From an uncultured Clostridia bacterium (GTDB taxonomy: Bacteria; Bacillota; Clostridia; Peptostreptococcales; Anaerovoracaceae), in NCBI GenBank assembly GCA_934277495.1, contig CAKQUI010000013.1:1-30015 (forward strand): a stretch of DNA of 30,015 bases. The letters run 5' to 3'. The translations under genes were made by a program, and so were the position numbers. Positions 1-8,799 of this stretch are shown here, in pieces. Below the pieces are notes generated by a model. It was given only the letters and a program-made list of their open reading frames with translations, had not been told where the DNA came from and ran no database searches. Numbering within the stretch: the first letter of the stretch is position 1; each line of letters starts with the position of its first letter.

Positions 1-24
1 GGACATGGATTTGGAGGACTGACC

Positions 25-1086
25 ATGGAAGACAAGAAATTAACATACAGAGACGCCGGCGTCGATACTAAAGAAGGCGAAAGAGCTGTCTCACTGATGA
101 AGGAGCATGTCAAAGGCACTTTCAATGAAAACGTGCTGACAGGACTGGGCAGCTTCGGCAGTCTTTTCGCACTGGACGTGAAGGACATGGAGGAGCCGGT
201 GCTGGTATCAGGTACAGACGGCGTAGGCACGAAGCTGAAGCTGGCGTTCATGATGGACAAGCATGACACTGTAGGTATCGACTGCGTGGCGATGTGCGTC
301 AACGATGTGCTCTGCCAGGGTGCAAAGCCGCTGTTTTTCCTGGACTACATAGCAACAGGCAAAGTCAGGGCTGAGAAGATCGCCGACATCGTCAAGGGTA
401 TCGCAGAAGGCTGCAAACAGAGCGGCAGCGCTCTCGTAGGCGGCGAAACAGCTGAGATGCCGGATTTCTACAGCGAGGGCGAATACGATATGGCTGGATT
501 TTCCGTGGGTATCGTGGACAAGAAAAAAATCATAACAGGTGCGAAGATAAAGACCGGCAACAAGATCGTCGGCATCGCATCATCAGGAATACACAGCAAC
601 GGATATTCGCTGGTGCGCAGGATCTTCTTCGACAAGCTGGACATGAAGCTCAATGACATCGTGGACGAGCTGGACGAGGAACTGGGCGAAGCTCTCCTGA
701 GACCGACGAAGATCTACGCCAATGCATGCGAAGCCGTACTGCCGAAGTTCGACGTCAACGGTATCGTGCATATCACAGGCGGCGGTTTCTACGAGAACAT
801 TCCGAGGATACTGCCTGAGGGTACAGCAGCCGATATCGAGATCGGCTCATGGAAGATCCCTGAGATTTTCCTTTACATGAAGGAGCACGGTAACGTATCA
901 GAAAAAGAAATGTTCTCTACATTCAACATGGGCGTAGGCATGATGATGGTAGTGGACGAGGCTGATGCGGAAGGCGTAGTTGAGGCTCTGAGAGCTGCAG
1001 GAGAGACTGCTGACATCATCGGTACGATAGTCGAGAGCAAAGGCGACAGCAGAGAAGAGAGAGTCCTGCTGGACTGCGAAGAATAG
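25..1086 (+). CDS. purM: Phosphoribosylformylglycinamidine cyclo-ligase (AIR synthetase)
   Basis: PurM closes the imidazole ring: FGAM plus ATP gives AIR, the fifth step of de novo purine synthesis, in the cytosol. The 353-residue product has the family's usual length. It shows the N-terminal YRDAGVD segment, the SGTDGVGTK nucleotide-binding loop (about residues 62-70), the GIDCVAMCVND stretch (84-94), GGETAEMP in the middle, and the HITGGG motif of the C-terminal domain. A GGAGGA ribosome binding site (13-18) precedes the ATG. A TGA at 20-22 may be the stop of a preceding purine gene ending 2 nt before purM, but too little is visible to identify it. First gene of the co-directional purM-purN-purF-purH-purD series. 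Confidence 0.97.
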   Translation: MEDKKLTYRDAGVDTKEGERAVSLMKEHVKGTFNENVLTGLGSFGSLFALDVKDMEEPVLVSGTDGVGTKLKLAFMMDKHDTVGIDCVAMCVNDVLCQGAKPLFFLDYIATGKVRAEKIADIVKGIAEGCKQSGSALVGGETAEMPDFYSEGEYDMAGFSVGIVDKKKIITGAKIKTGNKIVGIASSGIHSNGYSLVRRIFFDKLDMKLNDIVDELDEELGEALLRPTKIYANACEAVLPKFDVNGIVHITGGGFYENIPRILPEGTAADIEIGSWKIPEIFLYMKEHGNVSEKEMFSTFNMGVGMMMVVDEADAEGVVEALRAAGETADIIGTIVESKGDSREERVLLDCEE

Positions 1087-1247
1087 ACAAAGAATGAGGA
1101 TATCTTTGGGAGCTTATGCTCCCGGAGTCTGCAGGAAAACACCGGGAAGACGGGCTGACGGCATGTCCGGCAGCAGGGACCGGGAATTTGCAGACAGAAG
1201 CGAAAATATAAAACAGGCTGTCATAACGGCGGCAGAAGGAAACAGAT
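1087..1247 (+). other. purM-purN intergenic spacer with a small hairpin
   Basis: A perfect hairpin, GGGAGC-TTAT-GCTCCC, lies at 1108-1123, 22 nt after the purM stop. No T-run follows, so I do not call it an intrinsic terminator; it may be an mRNA stabilising or processing structure. No promoter is obvious, so purN is probably co-transcribed with purM. Confidence 0.4.
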
Positions 1248-1820
1248 ATGAGTGACAACAAGAAAGTTGCCGTGCTGGTTTCAGGCGGCGGCACCAATCT
1301 GCAGGCGCTGATCGACAAGGAAAAGGCAGGGCAGCTGCCGGGCATTGAGATCGTGAAAGTCATAGCCAGCAGAGCGGACGCCTTTGCACTGGAACGTGCG
1401 GCGAAGGCAGGCATCGCCACAGCAGTGGCTCCGGAGCAGGAGCAGGTCCTTGAGGAGCTGCAGGCATCGGAAGCAGACCTGGTGGTGCTGGCAGGCTACA
1501 TGAGAGTCCTTTCCCCGGATATAATCCAGGAGTACAGGAACAGGATAATCAACATACATCCTTCGCTGATACCTAAGTACTGCGGCAAGGGATTCTACGG
1601 AAAGAGAGTCCACAAGGCAGTGATCGAAGGCGGCGAGAAGGAAAGCGGCGCTACGGTGCACTACGTAGACGAAGGCGTGGATACAGGAGAGATAATACTG
1701 CAGAGAAAAGTTCCGGTGATGCCGGATGACACGCCGGACACGCTGGCAGCCAGAGTGCTGGAAACAGAACATGAGATACTGGCAGAAGGCCTTATAAAGG
1801 CAGCGGCAAAGATCAGCTGA
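1248..1820 (+). CDS. purN: Phosphoribosylglycinamide formyltransferase (GART)
   Basis: PurN transfers a formyl group from 10-formyltetrahydrofolate to glycinamide ribonucleotide, the third step of purine synthesis. At 190 residues it has family length. The SGGGTNLQAL phosphate loop (about residues 12-21), the catalytic NIHPS segment with N102 and H104, and the GATVHYVDEGVDTG block carrying the catalytic Asp (D145) are all present. The segment after HPS reads LIPKYCGKGFYGKRVH rather than the enterobacterial form. The start follows an AAGGAAA site 6-7 nt upstream. It sits 161 nt after purM and 179 nt before the purF homologue, so the operon has wide gaps. Confidence 0.95.
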   Translation: MSDNKKVAVLVSGGGTNLQALIDKEKAGQLPGIEIVKVIASRADAFALERAAKAGIATAVAPEQEQVLEELQASEADLVVLAGYMRVLSPDIIQEYRNRIINIHPSLIPKYCGKGFYGKRVHKAVIEGGEKESGATVHYVDEGVDTGEIILQRKVPVMPDDTPDTLAARVLETEHEILAEGLIKAAAKIS

Positions 1821-1999
1821 TCGCGGGACTGCAGTTTGGCCGTCGGCGGAGCCGGAGACCTGCGTATGGGGCTGGTCCGGGAATCAGTGCGAGACGGCAG
1901 CTGCCGACTTTACAGCAGACAAGAGCATTTGCAGCATCAGGACACTGAGAAAGATTATTATCCGGGAGACCGGGACACAGATAAAAAGGAGGGACTCCA
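1821..1999 (+). other. purN-purF intergenic spacer with a palindrome
   Basis: The spacer holds a 12-bp perfect palindrome CGGCAGCTGCCG (1895-1906) and no open frame of interest. No intrinsic terminator is visible, so read-through from purN to purF is likely. An AAAAAGGAGG ribosome binding site ends the spacer. Confidence 0.35.
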
Positions 2000-3418
2000 A
2001 TGGGCGGAGTGATCGGATTCACATCTAAACAGGACTGCGTGATGGATCTGTTTTTCGGAACAGACTACCATTCCCACCTCGGTACAAAGCGAGGCGGCAT
2101 GTGCGTCCTTCAGGAGAACGGATTCAACAGAAGCATACACAACATAGAAAATTCACCTTTCAGGAGCAAGTTCGAGAGCGATATCGAGACCATGTCAGGC
2201 AACATGGGCATCGGAGCTATCAGCGACAGCGATCCGCAGCCGCTGACTGTATACAGCAGACACGGTGATTACGCCATAACGACAGTAGGCAGGATCAACA
2301 ACAAGAAAGAGATCGTGAAAGAACTGCTGAAGGACAGACCGAGCCAGTTCATGTCCATGAGTGGCGGAGACATAAACAACACGGAGCTGGTGGCGGCTCT
2401 CGTATCCACAGGCAGAGATATAGTCGACGGTATCAGGAGGGCGCAGGCCAAGATCGAAGGATCGGTGACCATGCTGATACTCACTAAAGAAGGCCTTTAC
2501 GCAGCCCGTGACAAGTACGGCAGGACACCGCTGATCATCGGCAGCAAGGAGGGTGCATTCTGTGCAGCCTCGGAGTCCTTTGCATTCATCAATGTAGGCT
2601 ACAGGTACAAGAGAGAGCTGGGGCCTGCGGAGATTGCATTCCTGACGCCTGAAGGCGAGAAGACAGTGGGCGAACCTCAGGAGGGCATGCAGATATGCTC
2701 GTTCCTGTGGACATATTTCGGATATACCACGTCCATCTACGAAGGCAGGAACGTGGAACTGATGAGGAACCGCAATGGCGAGCTGCTGGCAGAGCGTGAC
2801 GGGGATCTGGACGTGGACTACGTTGCAGGCGTGCCGGACAGCGGCGTGGCACATGCACTGGGATACGCCAACAAGTCCAGAGTGCCTTACGCCAGACCTC
2901 TTATAAAATACACGCCGACATGGCCGAGAAGCTTCATGCCGCAGAACCAGAAAGCGAGAAACCTCATCGCAAAGATGAAGCTTGTGCCAGTGTTCCAGAT
3001 AATAAAGGACAAGAAGTTCGTACTGATAGACGACTCCATCGTCAGAGGCACACAGCTTTCCGAGACAGTTAGCTACCTCATCGAGAACGGAGCAAAGGAG
3101 ATCCATGTCAGGTCGGCATGTCCTCCGATCATGTACGGATGCAAATTCCTGAACTTTTCACGTTCGGTAAGCGATCTGGAGCTGATAACAAGGCGTGTCA
3201 TCAGAGACCTTGAAGGCATCGAAGCCGAAGACATCACCGATGAACTGCTTGCTGAATATGCAGACGGCAGCACAGCAAAGCATAAGTTGATGGTTGAAGA
3301 GATCAGGAAGAGACTGAGATTCGACAGCCTCAAGTTCCAGAACCTTGAGGATACAGTAAAAGCGATAGGTGTTGATAAGTGTCATCTCTGCACATACTGC
3401 TGGGATGGAAAGGAGTAA
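2000..3418 (+). CDS. purF: Amidophosphoribosyltransferase (PurF) homologue with degenerate glutaminase domain
   Basis: By family and position this makes 5-phosphoribosylamine from PRPP, the first committed purine step. The C-terminal phosphoribosyltransferase half is intact: [14 protein letters not shown], the PRPP loop [10 protein letters not shown] (about residues 342-351), and a C-terminal Cys cluster (C461, C464, C467) matching Fe-S ligands of classical PurF. The N-terminal class II glutaminase half looks inactive. The protein starts MGGVIGF where the family has the nucleophilic Cys1 (CGVFGI). The HVRYAT arginine motif is replaced by GIGAIS, and the HNGNLVN oxyanion-hole motif by VGRINN. 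No upstream start would restore a Cys; an AGGAGG site fixes this ATG. It may use free ammonia or a partner glutaminase, or have another role. Similar Cys-less homologues are, from memory, present in other Clostridia and Bacteroidetes. Confidence 0.85.
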   Translation: MGGVIGFTSKQDCVMDLFFGTDYHSHLGTKRGGMCVLQENGFNRSIHNIENSPFRSKFESDIETMSGNMGIGAISDSDPQPLTVYSRHGDYAITTVGRINNKKEIVKELLKDRPSQFMSMSGGDINNTELVAALVSTGRDIVDGIRRAQAKIEGSVTMLILTKEGLYAARDKYGRTPLIIGSKEGAFCAASESFAFINVGYRYKRELGPAEIAFLTPEGEKTVGEPQEGMQICSFLWTYFGYTTSIYEGRNVELMRNRNGELLAERDGDLDVDYVAGVPDSGVAHALGYANKSRVPYARPLIKYTPTWPRSFMPQNQKARNLIAKMKLVPVFQIIKDKKFVLIDDSIVRGTQLSETVSYLIENGAKEIHVRSACPPIMYGCKFLNFSRSVSDLELITRRVIRDLEGIEAEDITDELLAEYADGSTAKHKLMVEEIRKRLRFDSLKFQNLEDTVKAIGVDKCHLCTYCWDGKE

Positions 3419-3425
3419 TTTCATA

Positions 3426-4961
3426 ATGAGAGCATTGATAAGCGTATCAGATAAAACAGGTGTCGTAGAATTTGCAAGAGAGCTGGAGCAGCTGGGAGTT
3501 CAGGTGATCTCCACAGGCGGCACACATAAGAAACTCGAAGAAGCAGGCATAGACGTGACAGGCATTTCAGATGTTACAGGATTCCCTGAATGTCTGGACG
3601 GCAGGGTAAAGACTTTGCACCCTGCAGTACACGGCGGCATACTGGCAAGAAGAGATGTGCCTGAGCACATGCAGCAGCTGAAGGACCTGAACATAGAGAC
3701 TATAGATATCGTAGCTATAAATCTTTACCCGTTCAAGGAAACTATCATGAAACCGGACGTGACTCTTGAAGACGCCATCGAAAATATCGACATCGGCGGA
3801 CCTACTATGCTTCGTTCAGCAGCAAAGAACCACAAGGACGTTGCAGTAGTCTGCGATCCTGCGGATTATGCCATCGTTGCAGAAGAACTCCGTGCAAACG
3901 GTGAGGTTTCATACAAGACAAAGTACAGGCTGGCGCTGAAAGTGTTCGAACACACAGCAGCCTACGATGCGATGATCTCACAGTATCTCAGAGAGCAGAT
4001 CGACGCACCGCTGCCTGACAATGTGACGCTGACTTTCGAAAAGCTGCAGGATCTCAGATACGGCGAGAACCCTCACCAGAACGCTACATACTACAAGGAG
4101 ATCAGACCGTTCAGAGGCTCGCTGGCAACGGCAAAGCAGCTCCACGGCAAAGAACTTTCCTTCAACAACATCAACGACGCCAACGGCGCACTGATGACAC
4201 TGAAAGAATTCACAGAGCCGACAGTCGTAGCGTCAAAGCACGCCAATCCGTGCGGAGTAGGCTGCGGCGAGACTCTTCACGAAGCATATGTCAGAGCACA
4301 TGACTGCGACCCGACATCCATCTTCGGCGGCATCGTGGCATGCAACCGTGAAGTGGACAAGGCTACAGCCGAAGAGATGAGCAAGATCTTCCTGGAGATC
4401 GTCCTGGCGCCGTCATTCTCAGAGGAAGCTCTGGAGATTCTGACACAGAAGAAGAACATCCGTCTCATGACCATCGAAGGTATCGATGAACCGGTACCTG
4501 CAGGCCAGTACGACATGAAAAAGGAAAGCGGCGGACTGCTGATCCAGGAGATGGACCTTTCACTCTACGATGAGGATGCACTGAAGGTAGTGACAGAGAA
4601 AGCGCCTACAGATAAAGAAATGGCTGACATGAAAATGGCTATGAAAGTAGTAAAGCATATCAAGTCCAACGGTATCGTATACGTCAAGGACGGCGCTACA
4701 GTAGGCATCGGACCGGGACAGACCAACAGGATCTGGGCAGCACAGAACGCCATCAGACAGGCAGAGTCATCACTGGAAGGCGCTGTAATGGCATCAGATG
4801 CATTCTTCCCGTTCAGCGACTGCGTCGAAGCAGCTGCAGCGGCAGGCATCACAGCCATAATCCAGCCGGGCGGCTCCATCAGAGACCAGGAATCCATCGA
4901 CAAAGCCAATGAACTGGGCATCGCCATGGTATTCTCAGGACAGAGACATTTCAAACACTAA
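3426..4961 (+). CDS. purH: Bifunctional AICAR transformylase / IMP cyclohydrolase
   Basis: PurH formylates AICAR with 10-formyltetrahydrofolate and closes the ring to IMP, the last two steps of the pathway. The product is 511 residues. It has an N-terminal MGS-like IMP cyclohydrolase domain (about 1-195, opening [12 protein letters not shown], with STGGTHK and GRVKTLHP) and a C-terminal transformylase domain with RYGENPHQ, the SKHANPCG catalytic Lys-His motif (about residue 270) and the terminal [10 protein letters not shown] start it at 3426 because GGAAAGGAG lies 7-15 nt upstream and the family begins there. An in-frame ATG at 3369 would overlap purF and add residues with no family counterpart. 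It follows purF by 7 nt. Confidence 0.97.
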   Translation: MRALISVSDKTGVVEFARELEQLGVQVISTGGTHKKLEEAGIDVTGISDVTGFPECLDGRVKTLHPAVHGGILARRDVPEHMQQLKDLNIETIDIVAINLYPFKETIMKPDVTLEDAIENIDIGGPTMLRSAAKNHKDVAVVCDPADYAIVAEELRANGEVSYKTKYRLALKVFEHTAAYDAMISQYLREQIDAPLPDNVTLTFEKLQDLRYGENPHQNATYYKEIRPFRGSLATAKQLHGKELSFNNINDANGALMTLKEFTEPTVVASKHANPCGVGCGETLHEAYVRAHDCDPTSIFGGIVACNREVDKATAEEMSKIFLEIVLAPSFSEEALEILTQKKNIRLMTIEGIDEPVPAGQYDMKKESGGLLIQEMDLSLYDEDALKVVTEKAPTDKEMADMKMAMKVVKHIKSNGIVYVKDGATVGIGPGQTNRIWAAQNAIRQAESSLEGAVMASDAFFPFSDCVEAAAAAGITAIIQPGGSIRDQESIDKANELGIAMVFSGQRHFKH

Positions 4962-4972
4962 CAGAAACTTGT

Positions 4973-5017
4973 AAAGGGACGAAACAGCATCAGGACTGAG
5001 GGATTTCGTCCCTTTTT
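4973..5017 (+). terminator. Intrinsic terminator of purH, also a member of the GGGACG repeat family
   Basis: A 12-bp perfect stem, AAAGGGACGAAA (4973-4984) with TTTCGTCCCTTT (5004-5015), ends in TTTTT (5013-5017), a standard rho-independent terminator. The stem contains GGGACG (4976-4981) and CGTCCC (5007-5012) separated by exactly 25 nt, the spacing shared by every member of the repeat family described below. It should reduce read-through from purH toward purD. Confidence 0.85.
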
Positions 5018-5112
5018 AGGATCAGACCGGACAGAGCCGGAGCGAACTGGCGACGATTCTGGCAGCGACGGAAGCCGGATTCGCCGATTCCTTGGTAGCG
5101 AGCGGAGCAAAA

Positions 5113-5582
5113 GGGACGAAAACAGGCATGACTCATGCAAAAACGACCCATTGGCGGATCGAGAGAGCTGAGAACCGCCGCACACCCGGCGGTGGCAGAA
5201 GCGAAAGGGACGAAAACGGGTATGATTCATGCAAAAACGACCCATTGGCGGATCGAGAGAGCTGAAAACCGCCGCACACCCGGCGGTGGCAGAAGCGAAA
5301 GGGACGAAAACAGGCATGGTTCATGCAAAAACGACCCATTGGCGGATCGAGAGAGCTGAAAACCGCCGCACACCCAGCGGTAGCAGGAGCGAAAGGGACG
5401 AAAACGGGCATGATTCATGCAAAAACGTCCCATTGGCGGATCAAGAGAGCTGAGAACCGTCGCACACCCAGCGGTAGCAGGAGCGAAAGGGACGAAAACG
5501 GGCATGATTCATGCAAAAACGTCCCATCCCGAAGCAGAGGGAGCTGGGCGCCCTGGAAACTGCCGCTTCCCCGGCAGCGAAA
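5113..5582 (+). repeat. Tandem array 1: five 94-bp units of a two-hairpin element
   Basis: GGGACG recurs at 5113, 5207, 5301, 5395 and 5489, always 94 bp apart, and the fifth unit also closes after 94 bp (AAAGG at 5580-5584). Each unit has two parts. Hairpin A is GGGACG-N25-CGACCC (units 1-3) or CGTCCC (units 4-5), enclosing an inner GCATGA/TCATGC dyad. Hairpin B is ACCGCCG-6 nt-CGGCGGT in units 1 and 2 (5174-5193, 5268-5287) and CTGCCG-6 nt-CGGCAG in unit 5 (5560-5577); it is weaker in units 3 and 4. A degenerate half-unit seems to lie at 5080-5112. Because 94 is not a multiple of 3, overlapping open frames here shift in each unit, so I call it non-coding. It lies between purH and purD; a BIME-like palindromic repeat is the closest analogy. 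Confidence 0.9.
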
Positions 5583-5613
5583 GGTCTGAGCATAGGAGAA
5601 AGGATATTTACAT

Positions 5614-6930
5614 ATGAAAGTACTCGTTGTGGGTGGCGGCGGCAGAGAGCATGCAATATGCTGGAAGCTGGCGCAGAGCCCGAAAATAGATGAATTATAT
5701 TGCGCTCCCGGAAATGCAGGGATCGCAGATGTGGCAGTTTGCGTGAATATCGGAGCGGAAGATATCGAAGGGATCTGCGGATTCGCTTCGGCAGAGAAGA
5801 TAGACCTGGCAGTGATAGGCCCGGAAGTGCCTCTGGCAATGGGCATCACCGACGAACTGCAGAAGCTGGGCGTGAAAGTCTTCGGACCGGACAGGAACTG
5901 TTCGCAGCTGGAAGCCAGCAAATCTTTTACGAAGAAATTCCTGGCTAAACACAACATACCGACAGCAGGATACAAGGAATTCACCGACAAGGACGAGCTG
6001 CTGAAAGCAGTGGGTATCTACGGATATCCGATGGTCCTGAAAGCCGACGGACTGGCTGCCGGCAAGGGCGTAGTGATCCCTGAGAACGAAGCTGATGCAG
6101 TTGCAGCAATAGAAGAGATGATGGGGCAGAAAGTCTTCGGCTCAGCGGCAGACAAAGTCGTAGTGGAAGAATTCCTCACAGGTGTGGAGGCATCGATGCT
6201 CTGCTTTGTGGACGAAAACACTATAATACCGATGGAATCGGCACAGGACTACAAGCGTGTATTCGACGGCGACAAAGGTCCGAACACAGGCGGTATGGGT
6301 ACATACTCACCGAGCCTTGTATTCACACCGGAGCTGGAAACACAGATAAGAGAACAGATACTGGAACCGACGCTGAAAGGTTTCCAGGAAGACGGACTGA
6401 AGTTCAAAGGCGTGCTTTTCATCGGCCTGATGATCTCAGAAGACGGTCCGAAAGTCATCGAATTCAACAACAGATTCGGCGACCCTGAAACACAGTCGGT
6501 GCTGGCAAGACTGGACAGCGATCTGCTGGATATTTTCATGGCAGTGGCAGACAATAAACTGGCAGACGCCGAGATAAAGTGGTCGGGTAAAAAGGCTGTC
6601 TGCGTAGTAGCAGCTTCCGGTGGCTACCCGGGCAGCTACGAGAAAGGCAAGCTCATCAGCGGCCTTGATGACGTGGACGACGATATCATCGTGTTCCACG
6701 CCGGAACTAAATTCGCAGAGATGCCGGAAGGCAGCAAATGCGCAGGTTGTGCAGACGACTGCGATATGAAGAAAGCAGCCATACTGACGTCAGGCGGCAG
6801 AGTGCTGGGTGTGACAGCCCTTGGCGACACCCACGAAGAAGCACGTGCAAAAGCATACGACAACATTGCCCGCATCAGCTTCGACGGCATGCAGTACAGG
6901 AAAGATATCGGAACGATAAACAGAAGATAG
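5614..6930 (+). CDS. purD: Phosphoribosylamine-glycine ligase (GAR synthetase)
   Basis: PurD joins glycine to 5-phosphoribosylamine with ATP, the second purine step, and so uses the product of PurF. The 438-residue protein has the family architecture: N-terminal domain starting MKVLVVGGGGREHA, an ATP-grasp domain with KADGLAAGKGVV and KGPNTGGMGTYSP, the metal-binding IEFNNRFGDPETQ block, and a C-terminal domain ending in the DNIARISFDGMQYRKDIG stretch. The ATG follows GGAGAAAGGA with a 9-13 nt spacer. It is the last purine gene here and converges on the leftward gene at 6999. No strong terminator is visible in the 68-nt gap. Confidence 0.97.
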   Translation: MKVLVVGGGGREHAICWKLAQSPKIDELYCAPGNAGIADVAVCVNIGAEDIEGICGFASAEKIDLAVIGPEVPLAMGITDELQKLGVKVFGPDRNCSQLEASKSFTKKFLAKHNIPTAGYKEFTDKDELLKAVGIYGYPMVLKADGLAAGKGVVIPENEADAVAAIEEMMGQKVFGSAADKVVVEEFLTGVEASMLCFVDENTIIPMESAQDYKRVFDGDKGPNTGGMGTYSPSLVFTPELETQIREQILEPTLKGFQEDGLKFKGVLFIGLMISEDGPKVIEFNNRFGDPETQSVLARLDSDLLDIFMAVADNKLADAEIKWSGKKAVCVVAASGGYPGSYEKGKLISGLDDVDDDIIVFHAGTKFAEMPEGSKCAGCADDCDMKKAAILTSGGRVLGVTALGDTHEEARAKAYDNIARISFDGMQYRKDIGTINRR

Positions 6931-6998
6931 ACAGCCGGAAAAGCATACAAGCCGTAGCAGAGCAACAAGCTGCAGACATCTGAAACCGTGCAGGGCAG

Positions 6999-7562
6999 CT
7001 ACCTGCCTCTACGCTCTGTCAGCCGTATATATCTGATCATTCTTGGCATATTGTATCTCTGTATAATAACGAACGGGACTTCCATAAGGCAGGCCAGCAC
7101 TGATGTGATGATGAATACCGGGGCGGTGCCGTAGGGGATTATCAGCAGCAGCGGCAGGAAAGACAGTGGCATATTGATGATATGCCCTGTTTCTGCCTGG
7201 ACCATGCTTCGAAGCATTTCCTCCGGTGTGCGTTCTTTTATGTCGAACTGCTCCGGCCGGGCTGTGATCAGCCGGTTTTTCCATGACTTGACGTTGAGTC
7301 TGCGGTAAAGTTTCTGTTCGATGTCTGATGTCCGTGTCATAAGACTGCCCTGACGGGGCGGTCTTTTTTTGTAGTAAAGGATCATCGCCTGGCCGACGGC
7401 AAGGCGCACTGTGAAGTGGTATGATATGGTGAGGAAAGTCACATATAAAGACAGGAGCCATCCTGCACCGGTCTGTCTGAATAAGACGAAGGAGACCAGT
7501 GCTGTAACGATGGCGATGATATCATATGCTATAAGTTTTACCAGAGTGCTGTGTCTTTTCAT
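6999..7562 (-). CDS. CrtO-like acyltransferase family membrane protein
   Basis: The 187-residue product resembles the glycosyl-4,4'-diaponeurosporenoate acyltransferase (CrtO) family. It has two N-terminal hydrophobic helices (about residues 8-55), a polar middle with LKVKKWK-like VKSWKNRL, a conserved acidic/His segment (QAETGHIINM), a hydrophobic pair, and the C-terminal QRYNMPRMIRYI..ERRG signature also seen in Staphylococcus CrtO. No carotenoid genes are near, so the real acyl acceptor is unknown and may be another glycolipid. I start it at 7562 because that ATG lies one base after the TAA of the upstream reductase gene, which indicates translational coupling; a longer frame to 7652 would overlap that gene by 30 codons. 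Confidence 0.65.
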   Translation of the reverse strand: MKRHSTLVKLIAYDIIAIVTALVSFVLFRQTGAGWLLSLYVTFLTISYHFTVRLAVGQAMILYYKKRPPRQGSLMTRTSDIEQKLYRRLNVKSWKNRLITARPEQFDIKERTPEEMLRSMVQAETGHIINMPLSFLPLLLIIPYGTAPVFIITSVLACLMEVPFVIIQRYNMPRMIRYIRLTERRGR

Positions 7563-7563
7563 G

Positions 7564-8520
7564 TTATTTCGTTCTCTGCATATCTTTGAGCTTGAGACCT
7601 TCGTACATTTTTGCAGATACCGGAACAGATATGCCGAGTTTTTCTGCTTCATGGACTATGTAGCCGCTGAAAGTCTCAAGTTCTGATATCCTGCCGTGGC
7701 ATATGTCACGCTGCAGTGAGCTTGTAGCGCCGTCCGCCCATGTGTTGCGGAACTTGTTTTTGATACTGTCGATGTGTTCCTGAGTTATGCCAACGCCTTT
7801 TGCACGAGCAACACTGGCAGCTTCGTCTATAAGCGTGTCGAATTCAGATGCCTTTGCGGGATCGTCCCGGAGCTGACCGATGGTATAATCGTAATATGAA
7901 GTGGCTACATTGTAGCCGCAGTTCAGCAGGTATTTGCGCCAGATCTCAAGGGTTATGTCCTCGGCTGCTGCGTGGTCGATGTTTGCAGCGGTCAGAAGAG
8001 CATCAGCAGCATCGACTGCCTGCTTTTCATTTTCATCAGCATCGTTGATGCCGAGTTTTATAGTTGCAAAATCTCCCTGCTGCGTCACGGAAAAGTCTTT
8101 GTTTGCAAAAGATATGATGTAGATCAGTGATTCTACCACTGTGCCTTTGCCGATCAGGCTGCGGACCCGCTGTCCCGGATCGACACCGTTCATCACCGGT
8201 ATGATTATGGTATCGTCCCCGACATGGGGCGCCAGCTGGCGGCAGGTGTCCTCCAGGGAATAGTTTTTGACACATATGAAAATAAAGTCCTGCGGACCGA
8301 TGTCGTCAAGTGTGACGGCCCGCTCCGGTCTGACAGTCATTTCCCCATTGTGGTCGCTGTGGAGGGTGAAGCCGTTGTTTTTTACATGTTCCAGCCTTTC
8401 ACCCCTAAGCACCATGGTAACATGGTCGAAACTGTGTGCCATCATGCCTGCGATGTAGCCGCCTACACCGCCAGCGCCGATGACAGCTATCCTGCTGTTT
8501 TTGAGATCCTTTGTCTTCAT
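7564..8520 (-). CDS. 2-dehydropantoate 2-reductase family protein (ketopantoate reductase-like)
   Basis: Members reduce ketopantoate to pantoate with NADPH for coenzyme A synthesis, but the family also includes paralogues acting on other 2-oxo acids. The 318-residue product has the Rossmann GxGxxG loop in VIGAGGVGGYIAG (about residues 13-25), the FICVKNYSLE segment, the PVMNGVDP motif, and the C-terminal helical domain with the catalytic Lys region (EIWRKYLLNCGYN, where many members have KLxxNxxxNP). It is the first gene of a leftward pair with the CrtO-like gene. The start has only a weak AAGAGAGA ribosome binding site. With no other pantothenate genes near, I leave panE unassigned. Confidence 0.85.
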   Translation of the reverse strand: MKTKDLKNSRIAVIGAGGVGGYIAGMMAHSFDHVTMVLRGERLEHVKNNGFTLHSDHNGEMTVRPERAVTLDDIGPQDFIFICVKNYSLEDTCRQLAPHVGDDTIIIPVMNGVDPGQRVRSLIGKGTVVESLIYIISFANKDFSVTQQGDFATIKLGINDADENEKQAVDAADALLTAANIDHAAAEDITLEIWRKYLLNCGYNVATSYYDYTIGQLRDDPAKASEFDTLIDEAASVARAKGVGITQEHIDSIKNKFRNTWADGATSSLQRDICHGRISELETFSGYIVHEAEKLGISVPVSAKMYEGLKLKDMQRTK

Positions 8521-8704
8521 TCTGATTTATCTCTCTTTCTGTTTGCTATGTAAATGTCGTCAGTTCAGATATCGCAGAGTCCGGATGTTCGTTTTTATGC
8601 CGGGGAGCCTGAGAACATCAGCCTCTGTTTTCGATATCTTGTGATGTCGTTGAAATATGACGATTTATGATCGTGATGCTTTGCAGCAGTGGACTGATGG
8701 TTAA

Positions 8705-8733
8705 ATTATAATACCGGCGGGGGTCTTTTTCAA
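8705..8733 (-). promoter_or_regulatory. Sigma-A promoter for the reductase/CrtO-like pair
   Basis: On the minus strand, -35 TTGAAA (8733-8728) and -10 TATAAT (8710-8705) are separated by exactly 17 bp. The nearest leftward start is 8520, which gives a leader of about 175 nt in which I recognise no riboswitch. Confidence 0.7.
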
Positions 8734-8799
8734 TACCGGCAGGATAGTCACCGGGGCTGATTTGTGGTAAACTTCTGATAGATATTTTACAGGAGAATC

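Larger units (their letters stand above)
4962..5613 (+). other. Gene-free 652-nt region between purH and purD
   Basis: The region holds the purH terminator, a degenerate GC-rich lead-in (5018-5112) and the 94-bp array. No sigma-A promoter for purD is clear. A GGAGAAAGGA ribosome binding site lies just before purD. How purD is transcribed past the purH terminator and array cannot be told from the sequence. Confidence 0.7.

Noticed and set aside
2195..3106. 303-codon open frame antisense to purF
   Set aside because: It is a mirror of a well-supported gene, with Cys- and His-rich composition typical of antisense frames and no start signal.
3369..3425. Longer purH start at 3369
   Set aside because: It would overlap purF, has no ribosome binding site, and adds 19 residues absent from the family; the ATG at 3426 has a good site.
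5113..5582. CRISPR array
   Set aside because: The whole 94-bp unit is repeated, including the parts between hexamers; there are no unique spacers and no cas genes.
5135..5617. Small repeated proteins of 60-90 residues in the array on both strands
   Set aside because: The unit length of 94 is not divisible by 3, so the frames shift each unit. There are no ribosome binding sites, and the same happens in array 2.
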